Origin: Pavlovales sp. CCMP2436
Lineage: Eukaryota > Haptophyta > Pavlovophyceae > Pavlovales
DNA: 30,123 nucleotides
NCBI GenBank assembly: GCA_026770615.1
Contig: MU631474.1
Coordinates: forward strand, 65,844 to 95,966
Direction: 5' to 3'
Shown: positions 1-8,402 of the stretch, one piece after another
How positions within the stretch are numbered: position 1 is the stretch's first letter
How the letters are laid out: the number at the start of each line of letters is the position of its first letter
Made by a program: the position numbers and the translations under genes
The notes under the pieces: model-generated
Seen by the model: only the letters and a program-made list of their open reading frames with translations
The model's database searches: none
Told to the model about the DNA's origin: nothing

Positions 1-931
1 TTTGCCGCCGGGCTCGCCCGCTCATCGGGCTCGCGGGCCCGGCGGGTCTGCCTCGGCATTTTCCCCGCCAAATAGTCAAGCTGCGGCTCGCATGTCGGCG
101 CGGTTGGCGGCGGTGCGCCTCGGGCCAATGCATCTGCGATAGCCGCGGCTGAAGCTGCAGTTTCGGCGTTGTCACGGCCCGCCAGAGCGTTGTGAATCTT
201 GGCGGCAGCCGTGTGAAAGGCCGTTCGCGCAGTGGTGAGGTAAGAAGATGCGTCCTGAGCGGCGCGTGCAACGGCCATGCGCTCGAGCAAGGACGGCGCT
301 CCGGTTGGCAGGTCACGCGCCTCGGGCCAGGCCGGCTGCGCGAGCCATGGCTGGGCGGTGACGTGGAAGTGAAAGATGTTAGACCCGTCGGTCGAGCGGG
401 GGTTTGGCATGGCGTCCTGGACGTCGTTGGCGGGCTACCCCTTGATCGTCGCCTTCGCGGCCGCGCCGAGCTTGTAGAGCATGCCCGCCTTAAACTCGTC
501 GTAGATGGTGATGTTTGGGATGCTATTGAAAGGCCTGTGCTCGCCTTGCGATAGCGGCTCAGCAGCCAGGCGTCGAGCTCTAATGACGAGGGCGCCCGCG
601 GGGACAGAACCGCGGGTCTGTCCCCCGTGTTGAGGATGGGCATCAGCGCGAGCACCTTGCGCGCGAGGGTGATGTCGTCCTTAATAAATTCAGACCCCGC
701 CTTCTGCACCAGCAGGAAGACTTTGCCGTAGGACTCGTTGATGGCCTCGAGCAGCGGGGGGAACAGCTGCGGGGCTGGCGGGATGAAGGAGAGGAGGTTC
801 GGCATGTTGACGTCGCTCGAGAGCACGCCGCCTATAGCGAACGCGGCGCCTGTGCAGGTGACCGCGAGGAGGAGGCGGAGGGGGGCCTCCGCCATCGCGG
901 AACTGGTATCTAGAAGTACCATGGAAGCCAT
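1..931 (-). pseudogene. broken partial gene, unknown membrane protein
   Basis: Not recognised. Reading the minus strand from an ATG at 931 (or an in-frame ATG at 895) gives protein-like sequence with a hydrophobic stretch near the N-terminus (PLRLLLAVTCTGAAFAIGGV), which could be a signal peptide or membrane anchor. It continues in one frame to about 550. Protein-like sequence then continues in another frame (NSIPNITIYDEFKAGMLYKL), reaches a TAG near 439-441, and stays open beyond it to the window edge. One frame change and one stop fit a decayed gene, though an unrecognised intron across 440-600 could also explain them. The 3' end lies outside the window. I see no motif that gives a function. 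Confidence 0.4.
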
Positions 932-980
932 CGAGTAGCCGAAAACAAAGCGCTGACGTCGCTGGCGCTGCGCAACGCGA

Positions 981-990
981 TATATTAATT
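981..990 (-). promoter_or_regulatory. possible TATA element
   Basis: An AT-rich TATATTAATT sequence lies about 50 bases upstream of the minus-strand ATG at 931, in an otherwise GC-rich stretch. Position and composition would suit a core promoter for the broken gene at 1-931. There is no other support. Confidence 0.2.
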
Positions 991-1066
991 AAATCCGTAA
1001 ATTAAAATAGAAAGAACCACGTGAAATGGAATAAATGCATTTATGTCTAAATGTGTCTACAGAATG

Positions 1067-1544
1067 TGATGGGATATCTCTCCTCGGCTATGAGAAGTCA
1101 CAACGGGCCACTAGTCCAAGCTTGGACCTCGTGCGTCAGCCTTACTCAGGATCTGACGTCGACTAAGCCAGTGACTGAACAACACCTGTTGAACCATACT
1201 GAGCCGCTAATATATATATATATATATATATATCACAATGGAGCGTCTCATCAAGAGACAAATCTTAAACGTAACCGGAATTTACGGACCGCTTTGGCCT
1301 TAAACTCCAGTATTGCCAGAGCACACTATTTTTGGACTCTTCGAGTCCTCTTCGACCGTTGGATTAAGGGCATTCCCTAATCCCGCCGACGTATGCCGCC
1401 GACCGGTAGTGTATCGTCGCAATGGGGAAAAGGATAACTATTCAGTAAAACCCCCTGTGAGTACCATCGAGCACTCATCAGCGGATGCCCTCGAGCACCC
1501 ACACATTCGTCCACGTATCATCTGTGCGCGTACGAATACTAACA
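1067..1544 (-). repeat. 3' LTR of element A
   Basis: It matches 13921-14343 over its length, beginning TGATGGGATATC and ending TACTAACA. It differs by a 79-bp inserted retrotransposon tail (1155-1233) and a 17-base gap near 1107. The C-run that follows marks the internal side as the polypurine tract side, so for this minus-strand element it is the 3' LTR. Confidence 0.9.
1155..1233 (+). mobile_element. truncated non-LTR retrotransposon 3' tail, copy 1
   Basis: This holds the shared tail (GACGTCGAC...GCTGAGCCGCTA type) ending in about 13 TA units. It is absent from the partner LTR, where CTCAGGATCT runs into CTAGATCACAAT. It is 5' truncated compared with the copies at 2600-3456 and 18025-18422. 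No clear target duplication is visible, and about six bases of LTR seem to have been lost. Confidence 0.75.
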
Positions 1545-1554
1545 CCCCCCCGCG
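1545..1554 (-). other. polypurine tract of element A
   Basis: Seven C followed by GCG directly abut the internal edge of the 3' LTR. On the minus strand this reads CGCGGGGGGG, the expected primer site for plus-strand DNA synthesis. Element C has the same tract at 23342-23351. Confidence 0.7.
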
Positions 1555-1572
1555 ACACACGATGTCCTTGGT

Positions 1573-2596
1573 CTAGACTCGCGTCATAGACCTATCGTCG
1601 TGATGTCGCTCTACCCCAGCTAGACTGCTAGGGAAGGGCATCGTCTTGGAACATGATGGCGTCGACGTGCCGATGGAAGATCGTCGTGTCGTCGCCTTCG
1701 TCATGATGTTTGCACGGTTTAGGTCGGTGTGGACCTTCAGGATCTTAATCATGCCCTTTTCGTGCGCCACTCGGATGTAGTGGAACTTGACGTCGATGTG
1801 CTTCGACCTCTTGTGGTGGACTGGGCTCTTGACCAGGTCAATGGTGCCCTGGTTATCCTCGTAGACCGGCGTAGGCTCGTCCTCCGACTGATGGAGGAAG
1901 GCCGCCACCTCACGCAGATAAGCCAGCTCGCGGCAGCACTCGCCGAGGGCAATGTACTCTGACTCGCAAGTCGAGAGTGCGATGACTGACTGCAGGCTCG
2001 AGTGCCATGCGATGGGTGTACCGTTGTACACACTCACACCCTTTGATGTGAGTGCTGGTGCATGACGGTTTGGGTCGATCGCTCGACCTCAGCCTTACGT
2101 CGACCAGGCCAGTGACTGAACAACACCTGTTGAACCATGCTGAGCCGCTAATATATACATAACGATGTACTCTATGGTGGAGCGTCGCTCCTCCTTGTAG
2201 TTGGCCCAATCAGCGTCCGCAAACGCCGAGATGCCGGAGTGCTCGCTATCCACTTCGAAGCGGAATAGGAGGCCTAGTCGCTGGGTGCTCCTGAGGTACC
2301 TCAGCACGCGTTTGACCGCGAGCATGTCACACACCCTGGGTGTGCTCATTCGCCTAGCAAGCGAATTCGTTGCGTGAGCCAGGTCAGGACGGCACGTCGT
2401 CATGGCAAACATGATGGCGCCAGTGATCTCCTGGTACGTCTTGATTTCCTTGCGATTGAGCAGCTGCTCATCCAGAACGGTAGAGTTGTCCTTCACCGCC
2501 TCCGGCGTGCGTGCCGGCTTGCAGTCGCTCATGCCGAATCTGGCGATGATGCCCCTGAGGTAGGACTCAAGGTGCATGTACACGCCCTCTGGGGTG
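1573..2596 (-). pseudogene. element A RNase H and RT C-terminus remnant
   Basis: Minus-strand reading shows the copia RT thumb/connection and RNase H. From high to low coordinates it includes ADADWAN (first RNase H acidic residue), CESEYIAL (Glu), EDNQGTI, and KRSKHIDVKFHYIR (the conserved C-terminal His/Asp block), ending near DLNRANIMTKA. The reading frame is split by a 125-bp insertion at 2031-2155, between VMY and NGTPIAWH as judged from element C, where these residues are contiguous. The insertion plus its 4-bp duplication is 129 bp, so it keeps frame, but it carries a stop. The N-terminal side is cut by the insertion at 2600-3456. Confidence 0.85.
2031..2155 (+). mobile_element. SINE-like insertion with shared (TA)n tail, copy 2
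   Basis: The 125-bp insert is flanked by TACA (2027-2030 and 2156-2159). Element C gives the empty site TTGTACATAAC. It starts with a perfect hairpin, CACTCACA / TGTGAGTG (2031-2038 and 2047-2054). It then has a second hairpin, GGTCGA TCGC TCGACC (from 2073), the common tail ending GCTGAGCCGCTA, and a short TA run. The GGGTCGATCG head is also found at 15844 and 15989, whereas the tail alone is shared with the longer non-LTR copies. Confidence 0.75.
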
Positions 2597-2599
2597 TGT

Positions 2600-3272
2600 T
2601 GAGCTCGACCAGCTTGATGGACAGGCCGCCGTTGGTCACATCGTCGAGATGATGACGGTCCACTACGGCCTGACGCACTACAACGCGGTCGCGCCGACGC
2701 GCGGCCACGCGGCAGAGAACCGCTCGGGCAAGCTCGACGCTGAGCGCAGGAGGCAGCTCCAGCAAACCGACCGCGAGGTTTTCCGCACGCGAGAGGGCCA
2801 GGTGGGACCGATGGAGCAGCGCCTCAACGGCTTCCCCCCCGTCATCGGCATAGCGACCGGTGGCTTCGGGGAGCAGTCAAAGAGCCTCGACAACCTTCTC
2901 AAGAACTTCGCTGGCATGGATGCGGAGACGTGGATGGACAAGCTCAGCGCGCCGACGACGATGCAGGCGCGCAACACGCTTCTCGGGCTCATGCGCAAGG
3001 AGCTCAGAGTGATCGTGGCGCGCGGCCACGCTAGGCTCATCCTTGCCCGCGCGCGCTCGCTACACACGCAGACTGCGCGCGCGGCCGCTGGTGCCCGGGG
3101 TTCACCTTGGTTCTAGCCCACCGGCCGCTCGGCAAACGGGCCCGAGGACGCCCCTGCGCACGCGGACGGCGCGTACCGTGACGACAACTGGTGCAGCCAC
3201 AATGCCGACCGGGGCGCACGCCTCGGCCGCGGTGGCCGCGGCGGCCGCGGCGGACAGGGCACACGCACCTAA
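2600..3272 (+). pseudogene. LINE-like ORF C-terminal region with RGG tail
   Basis: The frame is open from the truncation point and runs about 171 codons to a TAG at 3114-3116. It then continues in the same frame for 51 codons to TAA at 3270-3272. Before the TAG, FPPVIGIATGGFGEQ resembles the block found near the C-terminus of many non-LTR retrotransposon ORF2 proteins (a Phe-Pro-rich, Gly-Gly-Phe-Gly pattern). This is family memory, not a search. After the TAG comes GARLGRGGRGGRGGQGTRT, an RGG box. The copy at 18025-18422 encodes the same C-terminus (DGAYRDDNW... then RGG) without the TAG region, so the stop is probably a lesion in this copy. The RT domain itself is lost by truncation. Confidence 0.6.
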
Positions 3273-3456
3273 ATGGACGTGAGCCTTGTGTGTGGGGGGG
3301 GCGAAGGGGGGGGGAGCCTGTGGCAATTGCTACAAGTTCACCACCAACCTCACCTCTACCACCACTATCCCTGCTGCCAGGACTTACGTCTGACGTCGAC
3401 CAAGTCAGTGAGTGAACAACAACTATTGAACCATGCTGAGCCGCTATATATATATA
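2600..3456 (+). mobile_element. 5'-truncated non-LTR (LINE-like) retrotransposon, copy 3
   Basis: The 857-bp plus-strand insert lies in the RT gene of element A, flanked by TGT (2597-2599 and 3457-3459). Element C has the uninterrupted protein (KFLGAQLEYTPRGMYMHLE). It has an ORF open at its 5' edge, a 3' UTR with G-runs (3294-3320), the common tail TGACGTCGACC...GCTGAGCCGCTA and a TA repeat at the 3' end. An open ORF at the break, a simple-repeat tail and a short target duplication are hallmarks of target-primed reverse transcription. Confidence 0.8.
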
Positions 3457-4003
3457 TGTACTTGAACTGCGCACCCAGGAACTTCCCGAGCTCGTCCTGC
3501 ACTTTCAGGATGTAGTGCACAGCGAGGTCTGCTGCGAGCTCCTCGATAGCCTTGGGGTTGCCCGTCAGGTTGAGCAGGAGTAGATCATCCACGAAGTTCA
3601 CCGCGATGATGACTCCTTCACGCGGTACGATCTTGATGAAGATGCACGGTGCGCCCTCACAGGGCACGAATCCACGCTCAAGCAAGCGTGTTTGGTGGTG
3701 TTGGTACCATGCGCGGCCCGATTACTTCAGTCTCATCTGAGCTTTGATGGCCTCAGCCACGACGATGTGCCCAGGCGGGGCTCTCGTCTTCGCCTCGTAC
3801 CCTGCAGGTAGAGCGAATAGCGGTCGGTCTCCCTCATCGAGAGTAGATGTCAGATAAGCGTCCGAGACATCTCCCTTTCATTAGATCTTGACCTCCGCGT
3901 GCCTCAGGTCGCGACGGCGATTGCCGTCGACCTTTGCATCAATGGCTAGGAGTAGCTGGAATTGCTCGCTCCTGATGGTGGGTGAAAACACTTCTGTGTA
4001 GTC
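3457..4003 (-). pseudogene. element A reverse transcriptase, palm region remnant
   Basis: Minus-strand translation from the edge of element B gives SPTIRSEQ, then EVKI followed by two stops, DVSDAYLTSTLDEG, SGRAWY, and the catalytic box NFVDDLLLLN (FVDD at 3584-3595). It then runs through KVQDELGKFLGAQ to the non-LTR insertion. The active box is FVDD where copia elements, including B, usually have YVDD, and element C shares FVDD. A TAA at 3722-3724 sits where C has Gln (LKQSGRAW). The region is plainly the continuation of the RT fragment at 9622-9845, separated by element B. Confidence 0.85.
3999..4003. other. target-site duplication of element B, left
   Basis: TAGTC here is repeated at 9622-9626 directly after the right LTR. 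Removing element B and one TAGTC restores CTGTGTAGTCAATGCC, which aligns with CGGTGTAATCAATCCC in element C. Confidence 0.9.
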
Positions 4004-4240
4004 TATCGAGAGGCTAGCGGTGTTGAACGTTAGCACGAGCTAAGAGAGGATTGGAGTCCGAGACGCGTGAGCGTCGAAGGCAGCTAGAGAAAGAGAGAGC
4101 TATATTTGGAATAGAACGAGCAGGCGTAACCGCCTTTTCTGTGGACCCTTTGTGGAAGGGTGGCAAGTTCCTATCGTTGTCAGGATGGCAATCAGGATGT
4201 CAGACAGAGCCCAAGTGAGAGGACACTTGGGCTCCTGATA
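4004..4240 (-). repeat. 3' LTR of element B
   Basis: It matches 9384-9621 from TATCGAGAGGCTAGCGG to its last ATA. The purine tract follows on the internal side. Boundaries are fixed by the TAGTC duplication, so the unusual TAT...ATA termini are not an alignment artefact. Confidence 0.92.
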
Positions 4241-4249
4241 CCCTCGCCC
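4241..4249 (-). other. polypurine tract of element B
   Basis: CCCTCGCCC abuts the internal edge of the 3' LTR and reads GGGCGAGGG on the coding strand, in the position expected for the plus-strand primer. Confidence 0.65.
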
Positions 4250-4380
4250 AATCTGGACGGGACCACGTTCAGGTTGTAGGATCGAGCACAACTTGAGTAT
4301 GTTGATAAACCCTCGCCTAGTGTAGGCCGAGGGGGAGAGCTGGTCGATGAAAACCTCGTTGAGGAAACCGACTTGAGCGC

Positions 4381-6300
4381 CTACATGCCGAGGAGCGTGT
4401 GGCGGTGGCGGATGAAGAGCGTTTTGCCGAGGGGCTTGGTCATGATGTCGGCGACATTGTCAAGGCCCGGGACAAAGAAGAGCTTGATCACGCCGTCCTT
4501 GATCAGGTCGCGAATCCAGTGGAAATTGATATCGACATGCTTGGTGCGGCGGTGCACGATGTCGTTCTTGGAGAGCGCGATGCAGGACACATTGTCCACG
4601 CCGACAGGCGTAGCTGAGGACTGCGGGAAGCCGATGTCAGAGAGCAGCTGGCGGAGCGCGATGACCTCCTTGGCGACAGAGGTGACAGCGACGTACTCAG
4701 CCTCGGTCGAGCTGAGCGTGACGACGCTCTGCTTCTCGCGTCGCGCAGAGACGGTGCTGCCCCCGATCTGCGTGACGAAGCCGGAGATAGACTTGCGCGT
4801 GTCGGTGCAGTTGGCGTAGTCCGCGTCGACGAAAGCAGTAAAGTCGAGGTCGACATTGGCCTTGAACATAAGCCCGAGGTCAATCGTGCCGGCCAGGTAG
4901 CGCAGAACACGCTTAGCCGCGCCGAGGTGCGGCTCGCCGGGGCGGCTCATGAAGTGCGTGAGGGTGCCCATCGCAAACATGATGTCGGGGCGGAAGTGCG
5001 AGATGTGGATGAGTGCGCCTACGATCGAGCGGTACTCCGTCGCATCGGCGGCGTCGAGGAGCTCGGCGTCGGCGGAGGCAACGAGGTGGAGGTTCTCAGC
5101 CATCGGAGTGTCGACAGGCCTCGCGTTGAGTAAGCCTGTGCGCTCGAGCAGCTCGAGGATGGCGCGAGAGATGGTGACCTTGATGCCGGTGGCAGAGCAA
5201 GTTAGCTTCATCGAGAGGAATGAGTCAATGTCGTTGGAGAGGGTCGTCTTGAACGTTGAGGTGATGGCCAAGAGGAACGCGTCGCAGATCCTGGGATTGC
5301 CGGAGAAATCGGCGATGAGCAAGTCGTCAACGTAGATGCCGAGAGACAGATGGCCGTCGTCGTGGTGCATGGAGTAGACGCACGGGTCCTGCCGGGACTG
5401 ATTGAAGCCGTAGTCCGTCAGCCAGTTGTGGATGAGCTCGCGCCAGTTGGGTCCCGACTGCTTGAGGCCGTAGAGGCACTTGCGCAGCTTGAGAACAATG
5501 TCGCCCTTGGTCTTGACCTTGTAGGCGAAGGGCACGTCGATGTAGATGGCCTCCTCGAGCGGTGCGTTGAGGTAGGCCGTCTTGAAGTCGAAGTGGTAGA
5601 GGCGAGCGTCGCGAGCTGCTGCGAGCGAGATGATGAGCTTGGCCGAGTCGTAGCGGAGGACCGAGCTGAAGGTCTCGTCGTAGTCGACTCCCCAGCGCTG
5701 CTGGTAGCCCTTGACGATGCAGCGCACCTTGTACTTGTCGATCGACCCGTCGGATTTGCGTTTGACGCTGATAACGAGGCCGGTCTTGAGCACGCGCATG
5801 CCGGGGCGCCGAGAGGTCTCCACCCAGGTGCTGGTCGAGTCGATGGAAGTATACTCGGACTGGATGGCAGCGTGCCAGTTGGCGGAGTTGTCGCCAGCCA
5901 TTACGTGCTTGAGCGTCGGCTGGTCCGACTCGGCGATCAGAGCGAGAAGAGAGAACACGTGCTGGTTTGGGTCCTTGGGCAGCATCGTCGTGGCCGAGCG
6001 GAGGATGCGCGTCAATGAGCAAGATATTGAAGTCGGCGACTGGTCGTCGTCGTCCCCCCCCTCAGCCGAGATCGTGTCGAGATCGTCGAGCGAGATGGAC
6101 TCGAGAGTAGGTCCATCTGGCAGCCAATCGCCAGTTGGCGTTGCCACGTTGACGAGCGGAGTGCGAGTGCGCGTACCGATGCGATTGATAACGGAGCTCT
6201 CGTCAAAGCGGACATGCCGGCTAACCACGAGTTTGCCGAGGCGGAGGATTGCGGCCTTGGTGTAGCGGGTGAGTGAACCCAAGGGAGCATTGATCGCCAT
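4381..6300 (-). pseudogene. element B integrase C-terminus, RT and RNase H
   Basis: One long open frame with TAG at 4381-4383. Its true upstream limit is near 6300; the same frame stays open further, but there it is a shadow of integrase. In order it shows GKLVVSRHVRF (integrase C-terminal block) and a Ser/Asp-rich linker. Then come the RT fingers (KYKVRCIVKGYQQ), DFKTAYLNA, CLYGLKQSG and the catalytic YVDDLLIA (YVDD at 5323-5334). RNase H follows with FVDADYAN, STEAEYVAV, VDNVSCIAL and RRTKHVDINFHWIR, ending with the usual VADIMTKPLGK. All expected catalytic residues are present, so this segment alone looks intact. It is out of frame with the protease-integrase frame by one base near 6290, within GYGDGDQ / GSLTRYTK. 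Confidence 0.9.
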
Positions 6301-7834
6301 CTCCGTAGCCGACGAGGATGCCGTAGGCGGAGCGCGGGTCGAGCTTGAACTTGTGATCGTGCGTATCAACGGCCCATGCGTCGGAGCCGAAGGCGCGGAA
6401 GTGCGAGAGGTCGGGCCGGCGGCAGAGGATGTGCTGGTAGGGCGTGATGCCGTGCGACGAGAGTGAGACAAGCCGGTTGCGAATGTACACGGCGTGGTTG
6501 AAGGTTTGCTCGGCATAGCTATTCGGGAGCGGCACATCGTCCGGTATGCGGCTTGGCATCTCATCGCGAGTGATCGTCCCAAGGTAGCGCTCAGCGTGCG
6601 CGTTGAGCTCAGGCGTGCGGGCAGGTGTGATCTCGGAGCCGCCGATGCCGTTGTCGCGCAGGATGTTGTTCCAGCGCGAGCTGTCAAATTCTTTGGCGCC
6701 GTCGAGTCGAAACTGCCGGATGAGGCAGCTGAAGGAGACCGTGTAGTGCTGGATGTCCTCGAGAAACTTGATGAGAAAGTCGGGCGCCTGCGAGCGGTTC
6801 TCGAGGCAGTAGATCCAGCCGTAGTCGGACTTCTGCTCGAAGAAGAGGATGAAGTAGTAGCCCATCTCGGAGTTATCCGTACGGAAGGACTCCAGAGAGT
6901 TGATGGGGCCAATCATGTCAACGGAGACGGTGTCGAAGACCTGGCCTGATTGGTGCCGAGCGTCGCCGAAGGGGAGCTTGGTCGCCTTGCCCTCAACGCA
7001 GGCCGGGCAGATCTGCTTGAGGCGGCGCGTCGTCAGGAGGCCGTCCGTGGCCTTGATCGTCAAGTTGATCGTATGCGTCGAAGCATGTCCTAGGCGAGCG
7101 TGTAGTATGCGCTTGTCCGTCGTCATAGCGGTGGAGCCGTCGTCGAAAGGTAGTAGGCGGGCGGCTGCGCTTGTCGAGCACTCGGAGCAAGTCTCTGAGT
7201 CGGCGTGGTCCGTCTGCACGGCTGCCGTCGGCGGAGCTGAGCCGATTGCGATGGGGGCGACGAGGACGTCCGGCATCGTCTTGAAAACGGAGAGCTCGAT
7301 GCACGTGTTCTTCAGTTTAATGATGCCCTGCGCCGTGATCAAGTAGCGGCCCTGCTGGAGGTCGAGGGAGAGGCCGTTGATGTTGATCTTGGAAGGCCGA
7401 GACAGGTTGATGAGGTCAGCGTTCCATTGCGAGAGCAAGTCGGACTCATTGAAAATCATGACCTTGATGTCGTCAGTGACGTTGAAGTCCTTGAGCGTTG
7501 CGATCGCCAGCGTGTTGTCAACCGTGCGGTAGGCGAGATGCAGTGTTCCGACGTACTTGCACTTGATGATCCCAGCGTTGACAGCTGATGCCTGCGTGGT
7601 CGTGGCGACGACGTCAGTCAGGAATGGAAGGAAGTCCATCGGGCCAAGGTGAAACAAGGACCCAGAGTCGCACAAGCCGTTGTCGCCCATCTGCGCGATG
7701 GGGCCGTCGTAGCCCTTGCTGAACATGCTCTGAATCTTGAAGATCTCGGCCGGGATGGTGATCGTCGCCAAGCTAAACTTGGCGGCTGGCGCGTTGATAG
7801 CGAAGACGTTGGCGACAACCTTGTGCGGCTTGGC

Positions 7835-7915
7835 CGAGAGCAAGTAGGTCGAGGCGAGCAAGTAGATCGTTACGAGCAGCGCGACGAGCAGCGAGAGCTT
7901 GGCCAGGCTGAGAAG
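7835..7915 (-). other. predicted transmembrane segment in element B polyprotein
   Basis: Residues 166-192 of the frame starting at 8410 are almost all Leu, Ile, Val, Ala, Ser, Thr and Tyr, with lysines just outside (TFK before, SAK after). This is long enough for one membrane span. It lies between the NPF repeats and the protease motif. Copia Gag-Pol proteins are normally soluble, so this is unusual. Confidence 0.6.
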
Positions 7916-7939
7916 CTTGAAGGTCTTGGAGACTGGCTT

Positions 7940-8030
7940 GGCGTCGGCAAGGAACACGAACGGGTTGGCGTCGGCGATGGACACGAACGGGTTCGCGTCG
8001 GCGTTGGACACGAACGGGTTCGCGTCGGCG
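7940..8030 (-). repeat. 27-bp coding repeats encoding ADANPFVS units
   Basis: Three 27-bp units plus a partial fourth encode ADANPFVSN, ADANPFVSI, ADANPFVFL and ADAKP. The repeats keep frame, and each carries one NPF tripeptide (8012-8020 and 7958-7966 are the outer two). Confidence 0.85.
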
Positions 8031-8402
8031 TAGGAAGAAGGCACGGGCTCGATGAGGTCGAGCGGCTCGAAGTCGTAGGAGTCCGCCGCGATGACGACGT
8101 CGTGGTAGTACGAATCAAACTTGAGCTGCTCCGCCGCCGAGAGGTCGAGCGGCTCGAGCTGCTGCTCGGGCTTGACCGAGACCACCCCGATGATGGTCAT
8201 CACGCGCGGGTTGTAGATGAACGGGCCCGTGTTGATCGCGGAGGCGTTCTTGAAGGGAGCAGAGTAGGGGTCGCGCGCGACCTGCGCGATGTTGACCGAC
8301 TTCTTGTGAGCGGGCTGCGTGACGTTGGAGCCGTTGTGAGTCGACTGCGAGCGCGGCATGACAAAGTTGGGGCACTCGCGCGGGTCGTGTTCAGAAGGGA
8401 GG

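Noticed and set aside
3114..3116. UAG/UAA reassigned to glutamine in the host nuclear code
   Set aside because: The YceD gene ends with TAA, and the RGG frames of A and C end in UAA beyond which translation is not protein-like. Premature stops are better explained by decay.
5350..6018. 222-residue plus-strand ORF
   Set aside because: It is antisense to the RT of element B; no protein-like motif.
6270..6310. Frame change between integrase and RT of element B as a programmed +1 shift (CTT GGG T)
   Set aside because: It lies inside the conserved integrase C-terminal block, only one copy is available, and the element carries other clear lesions. A simple indel is the better explanation.
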